Shown piece by piece: positions 51,160 to 57,948 of a stretch of 64,000 bases of DNA. A model generated the notes under the pieces. That model made no database searches. It was not told the DNA's origin and worked only from the letters and a program-made list of their open reading frames with translations. How positions within the stretch are numbered: the first letter of the stretch is position 1; each line of letters starts with the position of its first letter. The position numbers and the translations under genes were made by a program. The stretch is from the NCBI GenBank assembly GCA_000745135.1, contig JQNH01000001.1:186001-250000 (forward strand). The letters are read 5' to 3'. The stretch is from Rhizobiales bacterium YIM 77505. GTDB taxonomy: Bacteria > Pseudomonadota > Alphaproteobacteria > Rhizobiales > Beijerinckiaceae.

Positions 51160-53835
51160 TCACCTCCGCTCGTATTCGGCGCGCCGCCGAAGCGCCTTGT
51201 CAAGCTCCATCACCAGGAGCACGGAGGCGGCGATCGGAACGAGGAGGAGCCAGGCCTCGAACGTGATCGGCGCCACCTGCAGGACGTCGCGCAGGCCTGG
51301 CACATAGGCCGCCATGATGTGGAGGCCTTGCGCGCCGATCACGGCGGCGAGCAGCGGCCAGTTGTTGCTCAACGGGATCCGAAACGCCGAGCGCGTCTCG
51401 GAGCGGCAATTGAAGACGTGCACGTTCTCGAACAGAACCATGAGGAAGAGCAGCATGTTGCGTGCCTCGAACTCGCTCCATCCCCCCGCGAGCGCCCAAG
51501 CGAAGAAGGCATAGGCGACGACCCCCGTGTAGATGCCCGAGAGAGCCGTTTCCCGGATCATCAGCCGGTCGAAGATGGGCTCGTTCGGCCGTCGCGGCGG
51601 CCGGTCCAGAAGACCCGGCTCGCGCTGCTCGAAGGCGAGCGCGACGTCCTGGCCGCCATTGGTGACGAGGTTCAGCCACAAGAGCTGCACGGCCCCAAGG
51701 GGGAGGGGAAGGCCGCCGAGCACGGATAGCAGGAACAGCACGACCTCCGCCGCTCCCGTGCTGATGAGGAGATAGATGACCTTGCGGATGTTGGCATAGG
51801 CCGCCCGGCCCTCCTGGATCCCGGCAACGATCGAGGCGAAATTGTCGTCGGTGAGCACAAGGTCGGCGGCGTCGCGCGCAACGTCGGTGCCGCCCCGGCC
51901 CATGGCGATGCCGAGATCGGCTCGCCGCAGCGCGGGGGCGTCGTTCACCCCATCGCCCGTCATGGCGACGACATGCCCTTCGGCGCGCAACAGGTCGACG
52001 ATCTGCACCTTCTGCGTCGGCTCGACCCGGGCGAACACGCTCGCATGCGTGATGCGCGCCCGCGCCATTGGGTCCTGGCTTCCGGAGGACAGCTCGCGGC
52101 CTGTGACCACCTCGTCGGGCGAGCGTGCAATGCCGAGCTCACGGGCGATCGCAAGAGCGGTGGCCGCGTGGTCACCAGTGATCATCTTCACGGCGACGCC
52201 GGCCCGGCGGCAGTCGGCGGCCGCCTGACGCGCCTCCGGGCGCAGCGGATCGATGAAGCCGACGAGCCCGAGAAAGGTGAGGCGGTCGAGTTCCCCCTCG
52301 AGGTTCTCCCAGTCGTCGCTCGCCTCACCGAGGACTTTGGTGGCGACCGCAAGGACGCGGTATCCCTCAGAGGCCATCGCCTCTGCGGAGCGGAGCGCCT
52401 CGGCGGCGTCGATGCCGGCGCAAAGAGGTAGGACGACCTCCGCGGCGCCCTTGACGTGCACACGCCGCTCCTTCCCGTCGCGATTGAGGCTCGCCGCGAA
52501 TTTTCGGCTGGGGTCGAACGGGATCTCTACCAGGCGGGGCATGGCGGTGCGGAGCGCCCCCATGTCGATCCCGGCCTTGATGGCAAGCACCAGAAAGGCG
52601 AGATCGACCGTGTCGCCACTCGCCCCCGCCGCCCCACGGGACGGATCAAAGGAGGCGTCGTTGCAAAGAGCTGCGGAGCGCGCAAGCTCGTGCAGTGCAC
52701 GGCGCGCCGCCTCCGGCAGAGGCGTCTCTCCTGCAACGAATGACCCCGTCGTGTCATGGCCTTCGCCGCCGACGCAGACGATCCCGTGCCCGGGCAGCCA
52801 CAGGCGCTTTGCGGTCAACTGGTTGACGGTCAGCGTGCCGGTCTTGTCCGTGGCGATGACGGTGCAGGCGCCAAGCCCTTCCACGGCTGGAAGCTGGCGG
52901 ACGATCACATTGCGGCGCGCCATGCGGCGGGTGGCGAGAGACAAAGCGACCGTCACCGCAACAGGCAGCCCCTCCGGGATCGCGGAAACCGCCAGGGCGA
53001 CGGCGACGAAAAAGGTGTCCCGCAAAGGCGCACCGGCGGCGATCTGCAGGCCGACGATGGCTGCGACGAGCGCGATTGCGACGACGCCCAGGCTGCGGCT
53101 GAACCGGTCGAGCCGGCGCATCAAAGGAGGTTCGACCGCGGGCGCCTCCAGTTCCTCTGCAATCCTCCCGAGCTGGGTGTCGCGCCCTGTCGCGACCACG
53201 AGCGCTTGACAGCGCCCCCGCTGCAGGGTCGTGCCCGCATGGAGCATGTTCAGGCGGTCCGCGAGCGGCGTCTCCTCGGGCAAGGCATCGCTGGCCGCCT
53301 TGTCGACGGGCACTGATTCGCCGGTGAGGGACGCTTCGTCGGCCTGGACCTCGGCCGCCGTGAGAAGCCGCAGATCAGCGGGGACGCGGTCGCCCGCCTC
53401 CAGCAGCACGATGTCGCCGGGAACGAGATCGATGCTGTCGATGCGCTCGACGACGCCGTCGCGCAAGGTTCGGGCCACGGTCGGGATCGCCCTCCGGAGC
53501 GCCGCCGTGTTGGCTTCCGCTCGCGCCTCCTGGACGGCGCCGATGAGGGTGTTGATGCTAAGGACCAGGAAGATGAAGGCGGCGTCCTCGATCTCTCCGA
53601 GGCTCAACGCGACCACCGCCGCCCCGAGAAGAAGGTAGATCAGAGGACTCTTGAGCTGGCTGAGGGCAATGGCCGCGAGGCTGCGGCGTGCCGGCTCGGG
53701 AAGGGCGTTCGGGCCGTGGCGAGTGAGCCGCTCCGCCGCCTGGACGGCGGTAAGGCCGCGGGCCGAGCTGTTCAGGCGAGCGCAGCAGTCTTCGATCGAC
53801 AGCGCGTGCCAAACGGGCGGGGAGGGCGGCTTCAT
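51160..53835 (-). CDS. Cation-translocating P-type ATPase (P2 type, calcium-pump-like)
   Basis: An 891-residue membrane pump. N-terminal cation_ATPase_N region (WHALSIEDCCARLN, GPNALPEPARRS), A domain with ADEASLTGESVPVDK, the M4 motif SAIPEGLPVAV typical of P2A/P2B pumps, phosphorylation site DKTGT with D330, the hinge TGDGVNDAPALRRADLGIAMG, and a C-terminal cation_ATPase_C domain with four membrane segments. The PEGLP element points to Ca2+ or related ions, but the ion is unproven. ATG 53835 (MKPPSPPVW) has GGAGGGGAG upstream. It diverges from the YdcH gene at 54.0 kb; a FixK-type box lies between them. Confidence 0.93.
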   Translation of the reverse strand: MKPPSPPVWHALSIEDCCARLNSSARGLTAVQAAERLTRHGPNALPEPARRSLAAIALSQLKSPLIYLLLGAAVVALSLGEIEDAAFIFLVLSINTLIGAVQEARAEANTAALRRAIPTVARTLRDGVVERIDSIDLVPGDIVLLEAGDRVPADLRLLTAAEVQADEASLTGESVPVDKAASDALPEETPLADRLNMLHAGTTLQRGRCQALVVATGRDTQLGRIAEELEAPAVEPPLMRRLDRFSRSLGVVAIALVAAIVGLQIAAGAPLRDTFFVAVALAVSAIPEGLPVAVTVALSLATRRMARRNVIVRQLPAVEGLGACTVIATDKTGTLTVNQLTAKRLWLPGHGIVCVGGEGHDTTGSFVAGETPLPEAARRALHELARSAALCNDASFDPSRGAAGASGDTVDLAFLVLAIKAGIDMGALRTAMPRLVEIPFDPSRKFAASLNRDGKERRVHVKGAAEVVLPLCAGIDAAEALRSAEAMASEGYRVLAVATKVLGEASDDWENLEGELDRLTFLGLVGFIDPLRPEARQAAADCRRAGVAVKMITGDHAATALAIARELGIARSPDEVVTGRELSSGSQDPMARARITHASVFARVEPTQKVQIVDLLRAEGHVVAMTGDGVNDAPALRRADLGIAMGRGGTDVARDAADLVLTDDNFASIVAGIQEGRAAYANIRKVIYLLISTGAAEVVLFLLSVLGGLPLPLGAVQLLWLNLVTNGGQDVALAFEQREPGLLDRPPRRPNEPIFDRLMIRETALSGIYTGVVAYAFFAWALAGGWSEFEARNMLLFLMVLFENVHVFNCRSETRSAFRIPLSNNWPLLAAVIGAQGLHIMAAYVPGLRDVLQVAPITFEAWLLLVPIAASVLLVMELDKALRRRAEYERR

Positions 53836-53949
53836 GCGGCCGCTCCCCTCCGCGCCAGGGGGCCTTGATCCCAGGCTCTCCGAGCGCCTGCTTACTCCGA
53901 TGTGGTGCCGCATCACACCTTCAGTGCTCCAGGCGGATGGCCACCCTCA

Positions 53950-53963
53950 TTGAGATAGCGCAA
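53950..53963. promoter_or_regulatory. FixK/FNR-type box TTGAGATAGCGCAA
   Basis: A 14-bp site TTGA-N6-GCAA in the 176-bp divergent region between the P-type ATPase and YdcH genes. It fits the FixK2-type consensus, in which the second half may be GCAA. Its centre at 53956.5 would place a class II start site (-41.5) at about 53998, giving a 14-base leader that contains the YdcH gene ribosome site GGAG at 54001-54004. Confidence 0.6.
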
Positions 53964-54011
53964 GGCACGTTCCGAGGAGATCCGGATCTTGGCGGGAAAT
54001 GGAGAGCGATC

Positions 54012-54269
54012 ATGTCCCACGTTCCACATGAGCTTGTCGACGAGTTTCCCGACCATGCCGAGCGCATCCATGCGCTGAAGATGGCGGACCGGCGTTTCGC
54101 CCGGCTCGCCGAGGATTATCGCGAGGTGAACCGGGCCATTCATCGCCTGGAGACCAGGATCGAGCCGAGCTCGGAGGAGCGCGAGGCAGAGCTGCGTCGG
54201 CGCCGACTCGCCCTCAAGGACGAGATCGCCCATGCCCTGCAGGTCAGCGCCGCCCAGGCGCGCGCCTAA
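54012..54269 (+). CDS. YdcH family protein (DUF465), copy 2
   Basis: An 85-residue helical protein with the YdcH pattern HELVDEFPDHAERIHALKMA, DRRFARLAEDYREVNRAIHR and, at the C-terminus, RRRRLALKDEIAHAL. This is the longer form of the family with the N-terminal EFP/HxxxIHxLK motif. Function unknown. ATG at 54012 follows GGAG. It is the first gene of a probable operon of four to five genes behind a FixK-type box, suggesting a role under low oxygen. Confidence 0.88.
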   Translation: MSHVPHELVDEFPDHAERIHALKMADRRFARLAEDYREVNRAIHRLETRIEPSSEEREAELRRRRLALKDEIAHALQVSAAQARA

Positions 54270-54287
54270 GCGAGGAGGTGACACGCG

Positions 54288-54665
54288 ATGCTGAAGAAGA
54301 TCTCACTGCGCTTGGCGCGAAGCCCAGAGCACCCTGAGGGCAGCGACCGTCACGGCTATGACATCATTGCCCCCCTCGATGCGGCCGGGCGCCTCGATTC
54401 GGAAGCGTGGCGCGACCTGCGCGACCGCTGCCGGGTGCGCCGGATCTGGGCCGGAGAGCCGGACCGCCACGGCCGCCTCGTTCACCGCCCCGGCGGCGCG
54501 GACGGCGCGACCTGGTTCATCGACTACGACGACCGCTCAAGGCTCGACGATGAGGCCGGCTTCCGCCTTGACAAGCACGTTCTCATTGAAGGCGAATATG
54601 TCTCGATCCGCGACGATGACGGCGACATGCACACATTCCGCGTGAGGCATGTCGGTCCGGCTTGA
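54288..54665 (+). CDS. Conserved hypothetical protein (125 aa), FixK-box operon
   Basis: A 125-residue soluble, acidic protein without signal peptide, no membrane segment and no known catalytic motif. Recurring features are GYDIIAPLDAAGRLDSEAWR, CRVRRIWAGEPDRHGRLVHR, a WFIDYDD segment and the C-terminal EGEYVSIRDDDGDMHTFRV, which I recognise as a family seen in Hyphomicrobiales near microaerobic genes, though I know no function for it. Conserved His, Asp and Tyr residues and one cysteine could form a binding site. GGAGGTG precedes the ATG. It lies 18 bp after the YdcH gene. Confidence 0.75.
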   Translation: MLKKISLRLARSPEHPEGSDRHGYDIIAPLDAAGRLDSEAWRDLRDRCRVRRIWAGEPDRHGRLVHRPGGADGATWFIDYDDRSRLDDEAGFRLDKHVLIEGEYVSIRDDDGDMHTFRVRHVGPA

Positions 54666-54778
54666 GCGCCCTCGCGGTCCGTGTTCAAGGTGTAGGGTGC
54701 CGGCCCGTTGATGACGCTCGATGCGCCTGCAAGCTGGGCCTTGCAGCCCTGGGCCGTGTCGGGCCGAGGGAGGTGGCG

Positions 54779-55087
54779 ATGAACATCACGCTTCAGGACT
54801 GCATTGCCCTGTGCGGGCTGGAGGAGGATGAAGTGGCCGGGATCGCCGAGCATGAGCAGATCCCGGAGATCGCCGCTGCTGCGCTGGCTACGGAGCTTCT
54901 TCATCAACCTGGCGGGGTGACCCGCATCCGCGACATGCTCGTCGACGATTTCCGCGCGGCGGTGAAGCGGGGCGACAAAGAGCATGCGCGCGCGCTTCTG
55001 GCGACGTTGCGGAAGTTCGCAAGCGAGCACCGGGACGAGCTTCTCGCCGACCGCGCTGCCGGAAAGTCAGCGGGCGAGCAAGCATGA
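54779..55087 (+). CDS. Conserved hypothetical protein (102 aa), coupled to the LOG gene
   Basis: A 102-residue all-helical soluble protein with no recognised domain: MNITLQDCIALCGLEEDEV, EIAAAALATELLHQPGGVTR and FRAAVKRGDKEHARALLATL. The start at 54779 is supported by a strong GAGGGAGGTGG site. Its stop overlaps the start of the LOG gene (ATGA), so the two are translated together and may act together. A 113-bp gap separates it from the 125-residue protein. Function unknown. Confidence 0.7.
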   Translation: MNITLQDCIALCGLEEDEVAGIAEHEQIPEIAAAALATELLHQPGGVTRIRDMLVDDFRAAVKRGDKEHARALLATLRKFASEHRDELLADRAAGKSAGEQA

Positions 55088-55899
55088 GCGGGTCTGCGCC
55101 CGAAAAGCGCAACTGCGCGCAGCTGCAGTCCCCGTCCTATCGGCTCGCGGCCCTCGACACGGACTTCCTCCTGAGCGACGCCATGCGCGGCGTGCGTTTC
55201 CAGCTCGAATACGCCAAGGCGGAGGAAATGCTCCGCGCTTGGGGCATTCGCTCCACCGTGGTCGTCTTCGGAAGCGCCCGCGTCCGCGAGGACGGCCCCT
55301 CGCTGCACCGGGAATGGTACCGGCAGGCGCGGGCGTTCGGTCGCATCGTCTCGGAGCGGGGCGGGGCGCTCGATCAGAAGGACGGCCTTCGCGACAACGT
55401 GATCGCGACCGGCGGGGGCCCAGGCCTCATGGAGGCGGCCAATCGCGGCGCTCACGATGCCGGCGCGCCGTCCATCGGCTTCAACATCGGGCTTCCGCGA
55501 GAGCAGGAGCCGAACCCATACTCGACACCGGAGCTGACCTTCCGTTTCCACTATTTCGCGATGCGCAAGATGCATCTTGCGATGCGGGCGAACGCGCTCG
55601 TGGTGTTCCCTGGCGGCTTCGGCACCCTCGACGAGTTGTTCGAGATCCTGACCCTCAAGCAGACGGGGAAGTCGCCATCCATCCCGATCCTCCTTGTCGA
55701 CGAGGCCTATTGGCGGAGCGTGATCCATTTCGAGCGGCTCGTGGAACTCGGCATGCTCGGGCGGGAGGAGCTTGGGATCTTCGAGTTTGCGGACGACGCG
55801 GAGGCGGCTTGGTCCGTCCTGGCCCGCCACAAGCTTGCTTTCCCACACGCCATCTCCTCGCCGGAACAGGCCGGGACAGATGGACCGGCCGCGCTATGA
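55084..55899 (+). CDS. LOG family protein (TIGR00730-like)
   Basis: A 271-residue member of the LOG family. The two signature motifs are present: TGGGPGLMEAANRGA near residue 115 and PGGFGTLDELFE near 180 with the conserved Arg/Glu. True LOG enzymes release free cytokinin-type nucleobases from nucleotides; other members have unrelated or unknown roles, and the fold is often misnamed lysine decarboxylase. An N-terminal extension of about 60 residues precedes the domain. It begins in an ATGA overlap with the 102-residue gene and closely precedes the alcohol dehydrogenase. Confidence 0.88.
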   Translation: MSGSAPEKRNCAQLQSPSYRLAALDTDFLLSDAMRGVRFQLEYAKAEEMLRAWGIRSTVVVFGSARVREDGPSLHREWYRQARAFGRIVSERGGALDQKDGLRDNVIATGGGPGLMEAANRGAHDAGAPSIGFNIGLPREQEPNPYSTPELTFRFHYFAMRKMHLAMRANALVVFPGGFGTLDELFEILTLKQTGKSPSIPILLVDEAYWRSVIHFERLVELGMLGREELGIFEFADDAEAAWSVLARHKLAFPHAISSPEQAGTDGPAAL

Positions 55900-55906
55900 G
55901 GCGGAA

Positions 55907-56923
55907 ATGACCGCGGGCCGCATGAAGGCCATGGTGCTGGCCGAAATCGGACGACCGCTTCGGCTCGAAGAACGAGTCTTGCCAGAGCCTGGGCCGGGCG
56001 AGATCCGCGTCCGCATCGAAGCCTGCGCGGTCTGCCGGACGGATCTTCACGTCGTCGACGGGGATCTTCCCCGCCCGAAGCTCCCCCTCATTCCTGGTCA
56101 CGAGATCGTCGGCGTGGTTGATCGTCTTGGGAGCGCGGTCGGCAGCTTTGCCCCTGGCGAGCGGGTCGGGATTCCCTGGCTTGGCCACACCTGCGGCCGG
56201 TGTTCCTACTGCGCCTCAGGCCGGGAGAACCTGTGCGACGAGCCTATCTTCACCGGCTACACGCGTGACGGCGGCTTTGCCGAATACGCCGTGGCTGACG
56301 CCGCTTACGCCTTTTCGCTGGCACGCTATGCGGACCCGGTCGCCGCGGCGCCTCTCATGTGCGCGGGCCTCATCGGCTGGCGCTCGCTCGTCGCGGCAGG
56401 AGAGGCCGGCGCCATCGGGCTCTACGGTTTTGGGGCCGCCGCCCATATCATCGCCCAGGTCTGCCGCTGGCAGGGCCGGGCCGTCTATGCGTTCACTCGG
56501 CCAGGAGACGAGGAGGCGCAAGCCTTCGCGCGAAGTCTCGGCGCCGTGTGGGCCGGAGGGTCCGATGAAGATCCGCCAACCCGGCTCGATGCTGCCATCT
56601 TGTTCGCACCGGTCGGCGCGCTTGTTCCGACGGCGCTGCGTCACCTGCGCAAGGGAGGACGGGTCGTGTGCGGAGGCATCCACATGAGCGACATCCCGAG
56701 CTTCCCTTACCGTATCCTCTGGGAAGAGAGGCAGATCGTGTCTGTCGCCAATCTGACGCGCCAGGACGCCGTCGACTTTCTGGCCATAGCGCCGCAAGCG
56801 GGCGTCACCACGGCAACCGTCCGCTACCCGCTCGAAGCTGCCAATGAGGCACTGGCCGACCTTCGCGCCGGGAGGCTGCAGGGCGCCGCTGTGCTCTGCC
56901 CATCGGGCGCCTTCGCGTCCTAA
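55907..56923 (+). CDS. Zinc-dependent alcohol dehydrogenase family protein
   Basis: A 338-residue medium-chain dehydrogenase. Catalytic zinc ligands appear in ACAVCRTDLHVVDG and GHEIVG, the structural zinc in CGRCSYCASGRENLC, and the cofactor fold in AIGLYGFGAAAHIIAQV. The group reading (G-F-G-A-A-A-H) is the AdhA-type often found beside hypoxia- or FNR-regulated genes in rhizobia. The substrate is probably an alcohol or aldehyde. Start is uncertain: 55907 is given, but ATG at 55880 (overlapping the LOG gene) or 55922 is possible. It is the last gene of the FixK-box operon, on inspection of spacing. Confidence 0.85.
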   Translation: MTAGRMKAMVLAEIGRPLRLEERVLPEPGPGEIRVRIEACAVCRTDLHVVDGDLPRPKLPLIPGHEIVGVVDRLGSAVGSFAPGERVGIPWLGHTCGRCSYCASGRENLCDEPIFTGYTRDGGFAEYAVADAAYAFSLARYADPVAAAPLMCAGLIGWRSLVAAGEAGAIGLYGFGAAAHIIAQVCRWQGRAVYAFTRPGDEEAQAFARSLGAVWAGGSDEDPPTRLDAAILFAPVGALVPTALRHLRKGGRVVCGGIHMSDIPSFPYRILWEERQIVSVANLTRQDAVDFLAIAPQAGVTTATVRYPLEAANEALADLRAGRLQGAAVLCPSGAFAS

Positions 56924-56941
56924 AGCAACAGCCGCAGCACC

Positions 56942-57235
56942 CTATGAGGCCGCGACGCGCACGCGCTCGAAGAACGCGGCATTCGGGCAGAAAGAAGGCG
57001 CCGTACCGCTGCCGCCCTGATCGAGCCATCGGCGACATGCCGTGGACGATGCGCACAGCAGGCATCGACGACTGGCCGCCGCAAAGCCGGTGCCTCGTCC
57101 CTCCCGCGCCGCGGCGCCAGGGTCGATGGCGAGCCGGTCCATCATCTCGCCCAACAGGCGCGCTTGGCGCTCGACGCGCCTCGCCATCGGCCATCCGCGG
57201 TCCGCATGGCTTTCACTCGACACGCGTGAGATCAT
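56942..57235 (-). CDS. DUF6455 family protein, cysteine-rich
   Basis: A 97-residue protein, not obviously secreted. The DUF6455 pattern is ARLLGEMMDRLAIDPGAAAR, then ASRRCLLCASSTACRRWLDQ and PSFCPNAAFFERV. Four conserved cysteines (CLLC, then C and C) could bind a metal or Fe-S centre. Function unknown; in Hyphomicrobiales such genes often sit near denitrification or oxygen-regulated genes. ATG at 57235 is well supported by GGGAGGA six bases upstream. It is divergent from napEDABC, and the FixK/FNR box at 57288-57301 lies 53 bp from its start, close to ideal for activation of this gene too. Confidence 0.8.
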   Translation of the reverse strand: MISRVSSESHADRGWPMARRVERQARLLGEMMDRLAIDPGAAAREGRGTGFAAASRRCLLCASSTACRRWLDQGGSGTAPSFCPNAAFFERVRVAAS

Positions 57236-57287
57236 CGTATCCTCCCAGGGCCTTGCGCAGGATGGAGCCGCTCGCTGGCAGACTCCT

Positions 57288-57301
57288 TGATGAAGCTCAA
57301 T
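57288..57301. promoter_or_regulatory. FixK/FNR-type box TTGATGAAGCTCAA upstream of nap
   Basis: A perfect TTGA-N6-TCAA box (TTGAT-GAAG-CTCAA) in the divergent region between the DUF6455 gene and napE. It is centred at 57294.5: a start site 41.5 bp away would be near 57253 for DUF6455, giving a leader holding its ribosome site, and near 57336 for napE, giving a 109-base leader. Confidence 0.7.
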
Positions 57302-57444
57302 GATCGAGCATCATTCGCAGGTGGCGGGTTTGATGAGCCTGGCCGGGAGGCGACGAGGCTGGAACTACAAACGTCGGGAATCGTTTTTCGGGCGCGTGGG
57401 AGGGGCCGGGCTATTCCGGAATTGGAGCGTGATGCCGGGACTTC

Positions 57445-57612
57445 ATGATGCCGGGACCTGACGACGAAGCCGCCCTGCGGCGCTCCGAGCGCATCCTCTT
57501 CTTGGTCCTGGCGGTCCTGATCTGGCCCTTCATCGCGGTGGGCATTGTTGCGGGCTGGGGCTTCGTCGTGTGGATGTACTACCTCTTCACCGGTCCTCCC
57601 GGCCCTGTCTGA
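57445..57612 (+). CDS. napE: NapE, small membrane protein of periplasmic nitrate reductase cluster
   Basis: A 55-residue membrane protein: DEAALRRSERILFLVLAVLI, then WPFIAVGIVAGWGFVVWMYY and FTGPPGPV. One long hydrophobic helix, the FI..G...G.G..VWM pattern and the GPPGP end are those of NapE. Its role is unclear; it is the usual first gene of alphaproteobacterial nap clusters. The ATG at 57445 is doubled by another at 57448. The start region is a 16-bp duplication that also creates a small overlapping reading frame (57432-57461). napD follows 9 bp later. Confidence 0.88.
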   Translation: MMPGPDDEAALRRSERILFLVLAVLIWPFIAVGIVAGWGFVVWMYYLFTGPPGPV

Positions 57613-57621
57613 GACCTATTC

Positions 57622-57948
57622 ATGAGACCTGCCGCCCCTCCCACCCGACGCGAACTTCTGGCCGGCAAGACCGCTTCGCCACGCGAGGTGCACATCTCAA
57701 GTCTCGTCGTCCACATCCGCCCCGAGCAGGCGACCGCTGCCCTGACGGCTCTTGAGGCGATGCGAGGCGTGGAAATCCACGCCACCGCTTCCGGCAAGAC
57801 CGTCGTCACTCTCGAAACCGAGTCCGAAGCCGAGATCGTCACGCGTCTCAACGAGATCTCCCTCCTTGAGGGCGTCATGTCGGCCGCCCTTGTCTTCCAT
57901 CATGTTGAAGCCGTCGCCGATCCCGAGGCGCCGGCGCATCGGGAATGA
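57622..57948 (+). CDS. napD: NapD, chaperone for periplasmic nitrate reductase
   Basis: A 108-residue cytoplasmic protein with a ferredoxin-like fold that binds the Tat signal of NapA to prevent early export. [40 protein letters not shown] and [16 protein letters not shown] fit NapD (strands and the HISSLVV start). It has a short N-terminal extension. Its stop overlaps napA by four bases (ATGA at 57945), so the two proteins are made in register. Confidence 0.93.
   Translation: MRPAAPPTRRELLAGKTASPREVHISSLVVHIRPEQATAALTALEAMRGVEIHATASGKTVVTLETESEAEIVTRLNEISLLEGVMSAALVFHHVEAVADPEAPAHRE

Noticed and set aside
54708-54721. TTGATGACGCTCGA upstream of the 102-residue gene as another FixK/FNR box
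   Set aside because: The second half-site reads TCGA in place of TCAA, and its position 58 bp from the start is inside a region probably transcribed from the box at 53950. It is too weak to count as a site.
57332-57463. A 43-codon frame (start MSLAGRRRGW) just upstream of napE as a napF or napK remnant
   Set aside because: It lacks cysteine clusters and hydrophobic segments expected of NapF or NapK, and it overlaps the napE start in another frame.
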